A stretch of 64,000 nt of DNA from Gammaproteobacteria bacterium. GTDB taxonomy: Bacteria > Pseudomonadota > Gammaproteobacteria > Xanthomonadales > SZUA-36. Position numbers and translations under genes: made by a program. The stretch is from the NCBI GenBank assembly GCA_030426265.1, contig JAUHYP010000011.1:1-64000 (forward strand). The letters run 5' to 3'. The notes under the pieces were generated by a model. The model was not told the origin of the DNA and ran no database searches. It saw only the letters and a list, made by a program, of their open reading frames with translations. This document shows, piece by piece, positions 1 through 11,686 of this stretch (position 1 is its first letter; each line of letters begins with the position of its first letter).

Positions 1-1511
1 GCGAGAATCATGTTCCGGCACTCCGGGCTGAGGTGGCGCAGGCGCAGCGTCTTGCCCGCGTTGCGGTAGCGCTCGGTGATGGCGTTCAGGGCCTCGAGGC
101 TGGAGTAGTCCGCCACGCGCGCGTCCTTGAAGTCGATGACGACCTGGTCCGGGTCGGTCGCCGGCGACATCCGCTCGGCGAATTCGCGCACCGAGCCGAA
201 GTACAGCACGCCCTGCAACTGGTACACGCGGCTCCCGTCGGGCAGGTCGTGCGGGTTCAGGCGCACGTGCTGGGCGCTCTCCCAGGCGAAGGCCAGCGCG
301 GACACCACCACGCCGACAAAGACCGCGAGGGCGAGGTTGTGCATCAGCACGGTCACCAGGGTCACCACGATGATCACGATGAAGTCCACGCGCGGCACCT
401 TGCCGAAGGTCTGGAAGGTGGCCCACTCGAAGGTGCCGATCACGACCATGAACATCACGCCGGCCAGCGCGGCCATCGGGATCTCCCCGATCACCGGGCC
501 GCCGACCAGGATGAACACCGTCAGCGCCAGCGCGGCCACGACGCCCGAGGTGCGGCCCCGACCACCGGATTTGATGTTGATCAGGCTCTGGCCGATCATC
601 GCGCAGCCGCCCATGCCGCCGAACAGGCCGGACAGGAAATTGGCCCCGCCCTGGGCGAAACATTCCCGGTTGCCCTGGCCGCGGGTCTCGGTCATGTCGT
701 CGATCAACTGCAGGGTCATCAACGACTCGATCAGGCCCACCATGGCCACCGTCACCGCCACACCGCCGATCAGCAGAAGGGTCTCCCGGTTCCACACGAT
801 GTCGGTGGGCCAGGCCAGGAAGGGCAAGGCGGTGCTCAGCTCCGCGCTGCCGGTGCCTTCGAGCAACACGTCGGACACCGTCTTGGTGTCCACCGCGCCG
901 AACCAGCTCAAGCCGCCCACCACCAGGATCGCGACGAGAATCGACGGGATGGCCGTCGTGAGTTTGGGCAGAAAGTGGATGATGGCCATGGTGGCCAGGG
1001 CCAGGCCCGCCATTCCGGCCAGTGTCGGCCCGGGCAGCCAGGCGCCGTCCGGCGACTGAAACGCCTCGAACTGCGCCAGCAGGATCAGGATGGCCAGGCC
1101 GTTCACGAAGCCCATCATCACCGGGTGCGGAACCAGGCGGATGAACCGTCCCAGCCTCAGCACACCGACCAGGCCCTGGATCACCCCCGCCAGCATCACC
1201 GTCGCGAACAGATACTGCATGCCCAGATCGTCGATGCCGAGCTCGGCGCCGCGTTCATTGCCGATCTCCACGGCCTTGGCCACGACCACGGCAATGGCGC
1301 CCGTGGCCCCGGAAATCATTCCCGGTCGGCCGCCGAACGATGACGTGACCAGGCCCAGGAACACCGCCGACCACAGGCCTACAATGGGGTCGACGCCCGC
1401 GATGAAGGAAAACGCGATGGCCTCCGGCACCAGGGCCAGTGCGACGGTCAGGCCGGAAAGCGTGTCGTCTTTCCAGTTTCCGTTCTTCTTTTCGAAAAGC
1501 GTGAACAACAT
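1..1511 (-). CDS. SulP/SLC26-family anion transporter with STAS domain (3' end cut by window edge)
   Basis: Reading the minus strand from ATG at 1511 gives about 503 codons that run off the left edge. The N-terminus (MLFTLFEKK) leads into a long series of hydrophobic helices typical of SulP permeases, including the early segment ALVPEAIAFSFIAGVDP, and then GGMGGCAMIGQSLIN in the middle. After the last helix, at about residue 430, a soluble region with VVIDFKDARVADYSSLEAL matches a STAS domain. Family members carry sulfate, bicarbonate or other anions across the inner membrane by secondary transport. The substrate cannot be told from sequence. No clear Shine-Dalgarno precedes the ATG, so the start is moderately certain. 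The clpB terminator lies just upstream, so it is probably transcribed separately from clpB. Family assignment is strong. Confidence 0.9.
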   Translation of the reverse strand, partial: MLFTLFEKKNGNWKDDTLSGLTVALALVPEAIAFSFIAGVDPIVGLWSAVFLGLVTSSFGGRPGMISGATGAIAVVVAKAVEIGNERGAELGIDDLGMQYLFATVMLAGVIQGLVGVLRLGRFIRLVPHPVMMGFVNGLAILILLAQFEAFQSPDGAWLPGPTLAGMAGLALATMAIIHFLPKLTTAIPSILVAILVVGGLSWFGAVDTKTVSDVLLEGTGSAELSTALPFLAWPTDIVWNRETLLLIGGVAVTVAMVGLIESLMTLQLIDDMTETRGQGNRECFAQGGANFLSGLFGGMGGCAMIGQSLINIKSGGRGRTSGVVAALALTVFILVGGPVIGEIPMAALAGVMFMVVIGTFEWATFQTFGKVPRVDFIVIIVVTLVTVLMHNLALAVFVGVVVSALAFAWESAQHVRLNPHDLPDGSRVYQLQGVLYFGSVREFAERMSPATDPDQVVIDFKDARVADYSSLEALNAITERYRNAGKTLRLRHLSPECRNMIL

Positions 1512-1536
1512 GATCGGGGGTCCGGTTGGGTCGGGC

Positions 1537-1567
1537 AAAAAAAATGGGCCGGCACGGGCCGGCCCAT
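1537..1567 (-). terminator. Intrinsic terminator of clpB
   Basis: Positions 1544-1553 and 1558-1567 form a perfect 10-bp GC-rich stem with a four-base loop. On the minus strand it is followed by eight T residues (A run at 1537-1544). It lies 35 bases past the clpB stop and before the SulP start, so it should end clpB transcription. Confidence 0.85.
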
Positions 1568-1602
1568 GGTACGTGGTTCGTGCAGTTGCGGGGCGGAGGC
1601 GC

Positions 1603-4173
<2,571 letters not shown>

Positions 4174-4187
4174 GGTGAAAACCCTCG

Positions 4188-4228
4188 AATCTGCAGGGGA
4201 CCATGATGGCCCCGGAATGCTGCAGATT
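4188..4228. repeat. Inverted repeat upstream of clpB
   Basis: AATCTGCAG (4188-4196) is mirrored by CTGCAGATT (4220-4228) with a 23-base spacer that can itself pair imperfectly (GGGGCC with GGTCCC). It lies 15-55 bases upstream of the clpB ATG. It is not a CIRCE or HAIR element. It could be an operator or a leader stem. Function unknown. Confidence 0.5.
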
Positions 4229-4254
4229 TTGGGTCTTTCGGACGGTCAATCAAG
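4226..4254 (-). promoter_or_regulatory. Candidate heat-shock (sigma-32-like) promoter of clpB
   Basis: On the minus strand CTTGATT (4254-4248) is followed after 14 bases by CCCAAAAT (4233-4226). This resembles the sigma-32 pattern CTTGAAA-N(11-16)-CCCCATNT with several mismatches, at a suitable distance from clpB. clpB is a known heat-shock gene. The match is suggestive, not proof. Confidence 0.45.
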
Positions 4255-4341
4255 CGCTTAGGGCGACTCTTTTGAGGCCCTGGCGCCGAAGGGCGCCCCC
4301 CGGCCGGTCGCCGGAATCCGTCGGCCTGCCGAGGCCCATGG

Positions 4342-4371
4342 TTCACCACGGGTCCGGTTTCGGGACATACT
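4342..4371 (+). promoter_or_regulatory. Candidate sigma-70 promoter of the cytochrome c-rhodanese gene
   Basis: TTCACC (4342-4347) and CATACT (4366-4371) are separated by 18 bases. The -10-like box ends six bases before the ATG at 4378, so a transcript would start at or next to the start codon (leaderless). There is no Shine-Dalgarno sequence in that gap. Confidence 0.4.
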
Positions 4372-4377
4372 GGGCGC

Positions 4378-5514
4378 ATGCTTCGGTTCCCGCTGATCGC
4401 CCCGACCCGGATTCGCGCACTGCTGGCGCTCGCGGTGTGCATTGCCACGCCCGCCTTCGCCGAACGCGAGTACGAACGCGAAGGCCCGCCACGCGCCCTC
4501 ACCCCGGAACAGGCCGAGCGCGCCGCGGAGAACTACCAGAAGTACTGCGTGCTGTGCCACGGCGAGGACCGCCAGGGCTACCTGAACGACAACGCACCCT
4601 CCCTGCGCAGCCAGAGCCTGTTCGAGTCCGGCGTGCCCCACGCCATCCTGCGTCCCCTTTCCTATGGCCGCATCGGCACCGCGATGGGCGGCTACCTGGA
4701 CGAGGTGGGCGGCCCGCTGACCCTGGACGAGACCTGGGACCTGACCTACTGGCTGTTCTGGGAATCCGGCGCCGATCGCGTCAAACTCAGCGAGAACCCC
4801 GTGCCGGGCGACATCGGCAGGGGCGAGGCGGTCTACCAGGAACACTGCGCCAGCTGCCACGGCGCCGAAGGCGAAGGCGTCAACGCGCCGGCGCTGGGGA
4901 ACGCCTCGGCGCTGGCGCACAACAAGGACGAGTTCATCCGTTACGCCATCGAGAAGGGCCGTGACGGCACGCCGATGGTGTCGTTTTCAGGGGTGCTTTC
5001 CGAGGCGGACATCGACAATGTCACGGCCTTCATCCGGTCCATGGCGGAGGACGGGGTCCAGGAAACCATCACCCTGCGCGCGCTCCCGACGCCGGATGAA
5101 TATGTCATCAATCCGGACGGCCCCGATCCCGATTTCGAGCTGATGGAAGGCCGCTACGTCGACTCCGCGACGCTCCATGCCGCCATGGAAGCCAAACAGC
5201 GAATGGTGCTGCTCGACACGCGCGTGACCTCGGTGTGGCAGCGTGCCCACCTCGCCGGCTCCGTACCCTTCCCCTACTACAGCTCGCTGGACGAGAAAAC
5301 GCTGGGACTGCCGAAGGACGTGCAGATCGTGGCCTACTGTTCCTGCCCCAGGTCCGCTTCAGACTACGTGATCGACCAGCTGGCCGAGCTGGGCTTCGAA
5401 CGCACGGCCGTCCTCTACGAGGGCATCTTCGGCTGGATGAACCAGGGCTACCCGGTCATTCGCGCAGAGGGCGCCCTGGAAACGCCCCCGGCCGGCGCAA
5501 GCAACGATCACTGA
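4378..5514 (+). CDS. Secreted dihaem cytochrome c with C-terminal rhodanese domain
   Basis: A 378-residue protein with an N-terminal signal peptide (ALLALAVCIATPAFA). Two cytochrome c modules follow, each with a CXXCH haem site: CVLCH at residues 57-61 and CASCH at 157-161. Haem is attached in the periplasm, so the protein should act there or at the membrane surface. From about residue 255 comes a rhodanese-like domain (VLLDTR, then the loop YCSCPRSAS with Cys321 and Cys323, then LYEGIFGWMNQGYPV). The active-site loop is the YC(A/S)CP variant, not the standard CXXGXR. Family knowledge suggests electron transfer coupled to sulfane sulfur or thiol handling. The substrate is unknown. The gene stands alone and converges with the ArsC-family gene, with stops only a few bases apart. 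Domain calls are secure, function is not. Confidence 0.88.
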   Translation: MLRFPLIAPTRIRALLALAVCIATPAFAEREYEREGPPRALTPEQAERAAENYQKYCVLCHGEDRQGYLNDNAPSLRSQSLFESGVPHAILRPLSYGRIGTAMGGYLDEVGGPLTLDETWDLTYWLFWESGADRVKLSENPVPGDIGRGEAVYQEHCASCHGAEGEGVNAPALGNASALAHNKDEFIRYAIEKGRDGTPMVSFSGVLSEADIDNVTAFIRSMAEDGVQETITLRALPTPDEYVINPDGPDPDFELMEGRYVDSATLHAAMEAKQRMVLLDTRVTSVWQRAHLAGSVPFPYYSSLDEKTLGLPKDVQIVAYCSCPRSASDYVIDQLAELGFERTAVLYEGIFGWMNQGYPVIRAEGALETPPAGASNDH

Positions 5515-5520
5515 TTCGAT

Positions 5521-5841
5521 TCAGTCGAGTTTTCCGATGCCCAGCAGGGTATCGCCCTCCATGTAGACCGGGCGCTTGATCAGCGTGGGATGGGCCAGCA
5601 GCAGTGCCTGCAGGTCCTTTCCAGTCGAGGCCTTTTCCGCATCGCTCAGGCCCCGCCAGGTGGTGCTGCGGCGGTTGACCAGCACGTCGGCGTGAGGGCT
5701 CTCCAGCCACGATTTCACCAACGCCGGGGCCAGGCCATCGGCGCGCAGGTCGTGGAAGCGATGTTCCACCCCCTGCGACTCGAGGGTCTTGAGCGCCTTG
5801 CGACAGGTATCACACTGACGGATGCCGTAGACGGTCATCAT
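5521..5841 (-). CDS. ArsC/Spx-family thioredoxin-fold reductase (YffB-like)
   Basis: A 106-residue protein of the ArsC/Spx fold. The N-terminus [12 protein letters not shown] carries a CXXC pair (Cys10, Cys13), followed by NRRSTTWR and the C-terminal [17 protein letters not shown] that is typical of the family. Family members include arsenate reductases and poorly characterised YffB-type proteins. The CDTC motif and the dap context fit YffB better than a true arsenate reductase, and no ars genes lie nearby. The start codon overlaps the dapD stop (ATGA), so translation is probably coupled. ATG at 5838 is an alternative start. In other proteobacteria yffB-like genes lie beside dap genes, which supports membership in the map-glnD-dapD operon. 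Confidence 0.85.
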   Translation of the reverse strand: MMTVYGIRQCDTCRKALKTLESQGVEHRFHDLRADGLAPALVKSWLESPHADVLVNRRSTTWRGLSDAEKASTGKDLQALLLAHPTLIKRPVYMEGDTLLGIGKLD

Positions 5842-6680
5842 CGGTGGGCATGCTCCCGCAGCAGCTCGTTCACGCTGGTCTTGGCGCGCGTCTGCGCGTC
5901 CACCTGCTTGACGATGATGGCGGCGTACAGCGAATGGCTGCCGTCCTTGGCCGGCAGCGAGCCGGGCACGACCACCGAACCCGGCGGGATGTGGCCCCGC
6001 AGGATCTGGCCCGACTCGCGGTCGTAGATGCGCGTGCTCTGGCCCACGAACACCCCCATGGACAGCACGCTACCGCGGCCCACGATCACGCCTTCCACCA
6101 CCTCTGAACGCGCGCCGATGAAGCAGTCGTCCTCGATGATGGTCGGGTTGGCCTGCAGCGGTTCGAGCACGCCGCCGATACCGACGCCGCCCGAGAGGTG
6201 CACGTTGCGCCCGATCTGGGCGCAGGAGCCCACCGTGGCCCAGGTGTCCACCATGGTGCCCTCGTCGACGAAGGCGCCGATGTTGACGTAGCTGGGCATG
6301 AGCACCGTGTTGCGGCCGGCGTGCGCACCACGGCGCACCACGGCCGGCGGCACCACGCGGGGCCCGGCGGTTTCTATGCCGCTGTCACCCCCGGCCCAGC
6401 GCACGGGCACCTTGTCGTACCAGCGCAGGTGGCCGCCTTCCATCACCCGGTTGGGGTGGAGGCGGAAGTACAGCAGCACGGCCTTCTTCACCCACTGGTT
6501 GACGCGCCAGCCATGCTCTGCGGCCGGGTCGGGCTCGGCCACGCGCAAGGCGCCGGTTTCCAGGGCGTCGAGCACCCCTTCCACGGCTTCGCGCAGGCCG
6601 GCGGGCGGCTGGGACGGATCCAGGTCCGCCCGCGCCTCGAAGGCGGGCTCGACCAGGGCTTTGAGTGCGTCGTGATTCAT
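5838..6680 (-). CDS. dapD: 2,3,4,5-tetrahydropyridine-2,6-dicarboxylate N-succinyltransferase
   Basis: A 280-residue enzyme of the succinylase branch of lysine and diaminopimelate synthesis. It transfers succinyl from succinyl-CoA to tetrahydrodipicolinate. The N-terminal helical part ([17 protein letters not shown]) is followed by a left-handed beta-helix of hexapeptide repeats. Hallmarks include [20 protein letters not shown] and the basic or polar repeats such as [23 protein letters not shown]. Length fits the family (about 275). The open frame extends upstream to 6827, but conservation starts at the Met at 6680, which has GAGAG upstream and follows the glnD stop by 28 bases. dapE, often nearby, is absent from this window. 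Confidence 0.97.
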   Translation of the reverse strand: MNHDALKALVEPAFEARADLDPSQPPAGLREAVEGVLDALETGALRVAEPDPAAEHGWRVNQWVKKAVLLYFRLHPNRVMEGGHLRWYDKVPVRWAGGDSGIETAGPRVVPPAVVRRGAHAGRNTVLMPSYVNIGAFVDEGTMVDTWATVGSCAQIGRNVHLSGGVGIGGVLEPLQANPTIIEDDCFIGARSEVVEGVIVGRGSVLSMGVFVGQSTRIYDRESGQILRGHIPPGSVVVPGSLPAKDGSHSLYAAIIVKQVDAQTRAKTSVNELLREHAHR

Positions 6681-6708
6681 GGCGTCTCTCGCAGGATGGG
6701 ACGGTCGC

Positions 6709-9381
6709 TCACTCCAGGATCTCCCGGATGGCCGCCGCCAGGGATTCCTGGGCGGCCTCGTCCAGGGGCCGGTTGTCGCGCCCGGTGATGTAGAAGGTGT
6801 CCTCCACCCGGTCGCCCAGGGTGGCAATCATGGCGTCATGGATGTTGATTTCGCTCTGGCGCATGGCCGCGGCCAGCTTGGACAGCAGGCCCGGCTGGTC
6901 GGTACAGCCGATTTCCAGTTCCGTCACCCGTCCCTCGCGGCCCTGGCGGAAATGCAGTTCCGGCGGTGTGACGAACGGCCGCAGGCGACGCGGCATCGGC
7001 CGGCGCACGGGCTCGAGTACGCGCTGGTCGGCCAGGGCGGCGACCAGGCGGTTCTCCAGCCATTGGCTGTCGTTGTCGTCCAGCGGACCGCCGACCCGGC
7101 TCATGACCTGGAACAGGTCGAAGCTGCGCTGGTCCGATGTCGTGGCCACGCGCGCCGAAAGTACATTCAGGCCCATCTCGTCGAACACGGTGGTGATGGT
7201 GGCGAACAGGCCGGTGTAATCCTCCGCGACCACCAGCACCTCGGTGACTTCGCGTTCCCCGCAGGCCCGCAGGGCGACCAGGGCCGACTCGCCCGGCACC
7301 CCCAGCACCACCTGGGTGCCCCAGGCCAGCTGGGCGGCGCTCCAGCGCAGGAACACGCTGCGCGGCAGGGTCTTCCAGAAGGCTTCGACCTCGTCCCGAT
7401 CGACACCGGCATTGGCCAGCAGGTGCAGGGCGGCCACGCGTGACTGGGCGATGGCCTGCTCCCGGAACTGGGGCGTCTCCGGGTCCTGCGCCAGGATACG
7501 GGCCGTGGTCTGGCGCAGCTCCCACAACAGGCCGCTCTTCCAGCTGTTCCACAGCCGCGGGCTGGTCGCGGAAATGTCCGCCACGGTCAGCAGGTAGAGG
7601 TAGTCCAGGCGCAGCTGGGTCTTCACCTTGCTGGCGAATTCGCGCACCGTGGCCGGATCGCTGATGTCCTTCTTCTGCGCCGTCTGCGACATCAGCAGGT
7701 GTTCCTGCACCAGCCAGGCCACCAGCTCCGCCTCTTCCTGGGGAATCGGCAGGCGGCTGCAGAAGGCCAGCGCGTCGATAGCGCCCAGCTCCGAGTGGTC
7801 GCCGCCACGGCCCTTGGCGATGTCGTGGTAGAGGGCGGCCAGGTAGAGCAGCTCCGGCTTGCGCACGCCCTGGAACACGCGTGGCGCGTTGGGGTAGATC
7901 TCCCGGTACTTGCCATAGGCGAAGCGGCGCAGGTTGCGCACCACGAACAGGATGTGCTGGTCCACGGTGTAGACGTGGAACAGGTCGAACTGCATGCGCC
8001 CGACGATGGTCGCGAAATCCGGGATCAGGCGCGCCAGCACGCCGTAGCGGTTCATGCGCTGCAGCTGGGAATACACGCCCTGCGGCTGGCGCAGCAACTC
8101 GAGGAAGTGGCCCAGCACTTCCGGGTCGTTTCGGTAGTCCTCGTCGACCAGGTACAGGTGTTCGACCACCAGGCGGATGGTCGAGGCGCGCACGCCCTCG
8201 ATGAACTCGTGGCGGGCCATCAGCAGGAACAGTTCCATGATGGCCAGCGGCCGGCGGCGGAACAGGTCCGGATCCTTGACCTCGAGGTAGCCGTTCAACA
8301 GCTGGAAGTCCTCGCCCAGCGGCTCCGGCGGCAGCCAATCCTGGCCCAGCAGTTCTTCGCGAAACAGCTGCAGCAGGCGCTCGTTCAGCCGCTCCAGGCG
8401 CGTGACTTCGCGGTAGTAGCCCTGCATGAAGCGCTCGACGGCCTCGTTGCTGGCCGGGTCGCCTTCGTAGCCGAACAGCTCCGCGATCTGGCGCTGGAAG
8501 TCGAACAGCAGCCGGTCTTCGGCCCGGCCCGAGATCAGGTGGAGGGCGAAGCGCACCCGCCACAGGTAGCGCTGGCCCTCGACCAGTTCACGGTATTCGG
8601 ACTCCTGCAGGAATCCGTGACGCACCAGTCCGTGGAGGTCGGTGTCGCCGAACCGGCGCTTGGCCACCCAGCCGACCATCTGGATGTCGCGCAGGCCGCC
8701 CGGGCCCTCCTTGATGTTGGGCTCGAGGTTGTAGGCCGTCTCGCCGAACTGCGCATGGCGCGCCTGCTGCTCGCGGAACTTGGCGTGGAAGAACTCGCCG
8801 GCGGGCCAGACCCGGTCCGGGCCCATGTTCGTCACCAGGGCATCGAACAGCGGCTCCGGTCCGCACAGCAGGCGCACTTCCATCAGACTGGTGGCGGTGG
8901 ACACGTCCGCCTGGACCTCCTCCAGGCATTGCGCCAGGTTGCGCACGCTGTGGCCCAGGTAGAAGCCCGCGTCCCAGAGCACGGTCACGAACTGCTCGAT
9001 GGCTTCGCGGGCGCCTTCCTCGAGCTCGCCCTTCTCGAACAGCAGCAGAAGATCGATGTCGGAGTGGGGATGGAGCTGGCCACGGCCGAAGCCGCCGACG
9101 GCCAGGAGCGCCATGTCGTCGGCCTCTTCCATCAGCACGTCCCAGGCGAACAGCAGCAGCCGCTCCACGGCCCAGGCCCGGGCGCTGACCAGCTGCTGGA
9201 TGTCCGCGCCCTCGCGGAAACGCTGCTCCAGCGAGGCATCGAGCCGCTCCAGGGCGCCGCGCAGGGCGGCGACCACTTCGGCCGCATCGCTGGCGGCCAG
9301 GGCCTCGTCGTCCAGGATGTCTTCGGCGAAGACCGGTTCGGGCAGGGTGCCCCGGTGAAGGGGAAGCGCGCTCACCGCCAT
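6709..9381 (-). CDS. glnD: Bifunctional [protein-PII] uridylyltransferase / UMP-removing enzyme
   Basis: An 890-residue sensor of nitrogen status that uridylylates or deuridylylates PII proteins in response to glutamine. The nucleotidyltransferase domain has GGFGRGQ (residues 96-102) and the metal-binding DID (108-110). The HD domain, carrying the uridylyl-removing activity, has [12 protein letters not shown] with His519-Asp520. Two ACT domains for glutamine sensing occupy about residues 700-890 ([20 protein letters not shown] and [20 protein letters not shown]). Length and domain order match the family. It lies 22 bases after map and 28 before dapD, forming one transcription unit. PII genes themselves are not in the window. 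Confidence 0.97.
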   Translation of the reverse strand: MAVSALPLHRGTLPEPVFAEDILDDEALAASDAAEVVAALRGALERLDASLEQRFREGADIQQLVSARAWAVERLLLFAWDVLMEEADDMALLAVGGFGRGQLHPHSDIDLLLLFEKGELEEGAREAIEQFVTVLWDAGFYLGHSVRNLAQCLEEVQADVSTATSLMEVRLLCGPEPLFDALVTNMGPDRVWPAGEFFHAKFREQQARHAQFGETAYNLEPNIKEGPGGLRDIQMVGWVAKRRFGDTDLHGLVRHGFLQESEYRELVEGQRYLWRVRFALHLISGRAEDRLLFDFQRQIAELFGYEGDPASNEAVERFMQGYYREVTRLERLNERLLQLFREELLGQDWLPPEPLGEDFQLLNGYLEVKDPDLFRRRPLAIMELFLLMARHEFIEGVRASTIRLVVEHLYLVDEDYRNDPEVLGHFLELLRQPQGVYSQLQRMNRYGVLARLIPDFATIVGRMQFDLFHVYTVDQHILFVVRNLRRFAYGKYREIYPNAPRVFQGVRKPELLYLAALYHDIAKGRGGDHSELGAIDALAFCSRLPIPQEEAELVAWLVQEHLLMSQTAQKKDISDPATVREFASKVKTQLRLDYLYLLTVADISATSPRLWNSWKSGLLWELRQTTARILAQDPETPQFREQAIAQSRVAALHLLANAGVDRDEVEAFWKTLPRSVFLRWSAAQLAWGTQVVLGVPGESALVALRACGEREVTEVLVVAEDYTGLFATITTVFDEMGLNVLSARVATTSDQRSFDLFQVMSRVGGPLDDNDSQWLENRLVAALADQRVLEPVRRPMPRRLRPFVTPPELHFRQGREGRVTELEIGCTDQPGLLSKLAAAMRQSEINIHDAMIATLGDRVEDTFYITGRDNRPLDEAAQESLAAAIREILE

Positions 9382-9403
9382 GGCAGGGAGGACGCCGGCA
9401 GCG

Positions 9404-10189
9404 TCAGAGCGGATCGCCCGGCAGGCGGGTGAGCACGTCGAAGCCGTCTTCGGTCACGGCGATGGTGTGCTCCCACTGCGCGGACAGGCTGCGGTCGCGG
9501 GTCACGACGGTCCAGCCGTCGGGCATGAGCCGCGTTTCGCGCCGGCCGAGGTTGACCATGGGCTCGATGGTGAAGGTCATGCCGGGAACGAGAACTTCTC
9601 CGGTCCCCGGCCGGCCGTAGTGCAGCACCTGCGGGTCCTCGTGGAAGCCCAGGCCGATGCCGTGGCCGCAGTACTCGCGGACGATGGAGCAGCCCTGGCC
9701 CTCGGCGTAGCGCTGGATGGCGTGGCCGATGTCGCCCAGGCGCACACCCGGCGCGACCATCTCGATGCCGGTCACCAGGGCCTGGTGGGCGATGTCGCAG
9801 ACCCGTTTCGCGCGGATCGAGGGCGTGCCGACGACGAACATCTTGCTCGTGTCCCCGTGCCAGCCGTCCTTGATGACCGTGACGTCGATGTTGACGATGT
9901 CCCCGTCCTTGAGCTTCTTGTCGCCGGGAATGCCGTGGCAAACCACGTGGTTCACGGAGGTGCAGATGGACTTGGGAAAGCCCTTGTAGTTCAGGGGCGC
10001 GGGAATGGCGTCCAGCTCACCGGTGATGTAGCGGTGACAGATGGCGTCCAGCTCGCCGGTGGTGATGCCCGGCTGGACGTGCTCGCGGATCATCTGCAGC
10101 ACGGTACCGGCCATGTTGCCGGCCACGCGCATGGCGTCGATGTCTTCCTGTGATTTGATGATGATGCCGCCGGTGCGTGCCTGGAGCAT
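9404..10189 (-). CDS. map: Methionine aminopeptidase, type I
   Basis: A 261-residue pita-bread metallopeptidase that removes the initiator methionine from nascent proteins. The five metal ligands lie in recognisable segments: NIDVTVIKDGWHGDTSK (two Asp), EYCGHGIGLGFHEDP (His), MTFTIEPM (Glu) and AQWEHTIAVTEDG (Glu). The ICTSVNHVVCHGIPG segment with the substrate-binding His is also present. The first ATG is used, and Met at about residue 20 (within DIDAMRV) is too far in. In most gammaproteobacteria map sits divergent and next to rpsB. Here the neighbouring divergent genes are an RND pump, and rpsB lies 41 kb away. A promoter with a 17-base spacer precedes it. Confidence 0.98.
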   Translation of the reverse strand: MLQARTGGIIIKSQEDIDAMRVAGNMAGTVLQMIREHVQPGITTGELDAICHRYITGELDAIPAPLNYKGFPKSICTSVNHVVCHGIPGDKKLKDGDIVNIDVTVIKDGWHGDTSKMFVVGTPSIRAKRVCDIAHQALVTGIEMVAPGVRLGDIGHAIQRYAEGQGCSIVREYCGHGIGLGFHEDPQVLHYGRPGTGEVLVPGMTFTIEPMVNLGRRETRLMPDGWTVVTRDRSLSAQWEHTIAVTEDGFDVLTRLPGDPL

Positions 10190-10227
10190 GGCTGAACCCG
10201 TTGTCTGTATCGTTGCGTGAAACGCCT

Positions 10228-10256
10228 ATTGTACCGCCCCGCCGGCGGGCTGTCGC
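10228..10256 (-). promoter_or_regulatory. Candidate sigma-70 promoter of map-glnD-dapD-arsC-like operon
   Basis: On the minus strand GCGACA (10256-10251) and TACAAT (10233-10228) are separated by 17 bases. They place a transcript start near 10221, about 32 bases before the map ATG. Confidence 0.5.
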
Positions 10257-10352
10257 AGGGCAGCCGCCCCGGCCGGCCGGCCGGGAAATTCCGCGACGTC
10301 CGGACCACCGGCAACCCAACCAATGGCCTACCACGCGAAAGGCCGAAACTGG

Positions 10353-10358
10353 GATAAT
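10353..10358 (+). promoter_or_regulatory. Candidate -10 box for the RND pump operon
   Basis: GATAAT stands out in a GC-rich gap 44 bases before the membrane fusion protein start. No good -35 box was found at 16-18 bases, so an activator may be needed or the site may be fortuitous. Confidence 0.3.
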
Positions 10359-10402
10359 GCGCGCCCCGGCACGACCTTCAGGCCCGGTCACAAGACAACA
10401 CG

Positions 10403-11686
10403 ATGAGATTCCTGAAAAAATTCTTCCGCATCCTTCTTCCCGTAGGCCTGGTGGTGGCCGCCGTGATCGCCTTCGTGGTCATGCTCCAGGTGGGCCAGTC
10501 GAAGCGCCCCACGCGACAGGAGACCGGTGCGTCCGCTGTGCTGGTGGAGACCCTCACGGCCCAGGCGCGTTCCATGAACTTCATCGTCGAAACCCAGGGC
10601 GCCGTGCGTCCGCGAACGGAAACGGTGCTGGTGTCGGAAGTGTCCGGTCGCGTGGTCTCGGTGTCCGATCATTTCGTGGCGGGCGGTTTCTTCAGCGCCG
10701 GCGAGGTGCTGCTGGAAATCGATCCCAGCGACTACCGCACGGCGGTCAAGCGCGCGGAGGCGACGCTGGCCTCGCGCCAGGCGCAACTGGCGGACGAGCA
10801 GGCCCGTTCCGACCAGGCCGTGAAGGACTGGCGCAACCTCGGGCGCAGTGGCGAGCCGCCGGCCCTGGTGGCCCGCCAGCCGCAACTGGCCGACGCCCGG
10901 GCCAACGTGCTCGCGGCGGAGGCGGAACTCGAGAAGGCCCAGCGCGATCTTCAGCGCACCCGCATCACGGTCCCCTATGACGGCCTGGTCCGCGCCAAGC
11001 GCGTCGACCTCGGGCAATTCGTTTCCGCCGGAACCCAGCTGGGCACCAGCTTTTCGGTCGACACCGCGGAAATCCGCCTTCCCGTGGCCCAGTCGGACCT
11101 GGCCTACCTGGACCTCCCGCCGGCGACGGACGCAGCGCCGCGTGACTATCCCGTGGTCGGGCTGCGCGCCGAGGTGGCGGGCACGATGCGCCACTGGGAC
11201 GCCCGGCTGATTCGCACGGAGGGCGTGATCGACGAGACCAGCCGCGTGCTGTACGCCGTGGCCGAAGTTCGGGATCCCTACGGACTCCTGGGCGAAAGCG
11301 ACCAGGACGAACTGCGCATGGGCACCTTCGTGCGCGCCGCCATCGAGGGACGCTACATCGAGGACGTCGTGGTGCTGCCCCGCCATACCCTGCGCGCCAA
11401 CGACACCGTGCTGGTGGCCAACAGCGAAAGGGAACTGGAAGTGCGCCAGGTCGTCGTGGCCCGCGCCGAAGCGGATCGGGTGCTCATCACCGACGGCATC
11501 GCCGACGGTGAGCGCGTCATCATCACCAACCTCGACGCGCCCATTCCCGGCACGCGCCTGGCATTCGCCGGCGAAGACGACAATCCTGCCGAGCCCGGAG
11601 CGGGTTCGGAGACGGGCTCCAGCACCGTGAGCGCCACCGGTTCATCCGGCGATGAACGCCGGACCGCGAACGGAGACGGTTCGTGA
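10403..11686 (+). CDS. RND efflux periplasmic adaptor (membrane fusion protein)
   Basis: A 427-residue HlyD/AcrA-type adaptor. An N-terminal membrane anchor (about residues 8-30, ILLPVGLVVAAVIAFVVML) is followed by a biotinyl-lipoyl-like half-motif (VSEVSGRVVSVSDHFVAGGFFSAGEVLLEIDP). A helical hairpin (about 115-185) comes next, then the second lipoyl half (RTRITVPYDGLVRAKRVDLGQFV) and beta-barrel domains. The C-terminal tail (about 395-427) is low-complexity Ser/Gly/Thr/Glu. It should bridge the inner-membrane RND pump to an outer-membrane channel. No TolC-like gene is present here. The stop overlaps the pump start (GTGA), so the two are translated together. No regulator is adjacent, and the substrate is unknown. 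Confidence 0.93.
   Translation: MRFLKKFFRILLPVGLVVAAVIAFVVMLQVGQSKRPTRQETGASAVLVETLTAQARSMNFIVETQGAVRPRTETVLVSEVSGRVVSVSDHFVAGGFFSAGEVLLEIDPSDYRTAVKRAEATLASRQAQLADEQARSDQAVKDWRNLGRSGEPPALVARQPQLADARANVLAAEAELEKAQRDLQRTRITVPYDGLVRAKRVDLGQFVSAGTQLGTSFSVDTAEIRLPVAQSDLAYLDLPPATDAAPRDYPVVGLRAEVAGTMRHWDARLIRTEGVIDETSRVLYAVAEVRDPYGLLGESDQDELRMGTFVRAAIEGRYIEDVVVLPRHTLRANDTVLVANSERELEVRQVVVARAEADRVLITDGIADGERVIITNLDAPIPGTRLAFAGEDDNPAEPGAGSETGSSTVSATGSSGDERRTANGDGS

Noticed and set aside
33-1343. A long plus-strand open frame over the left edge
   Set aside because: The minus strand here encodes a clear SulP transporter, and the plus-strand product is His/Gln/Arg-rich nonsense.
4188-4228. CIRCE or HAIR heat-shock operator upstream of clpB
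   Set aside because: The arms do not match TTAGCACTC/GAGTGCTAA or CTTGAGT/ACTCAAG. Kept only as an unexplained inverted repeat.
6681-6827. Longer dapD start giving 49 extra residues
   Set aside because: The extension overlaps the end of glnD, is Pro/Trp/Arg-rich without homology, and the conserved start MNHDALKAL has its own ribosome binding site.
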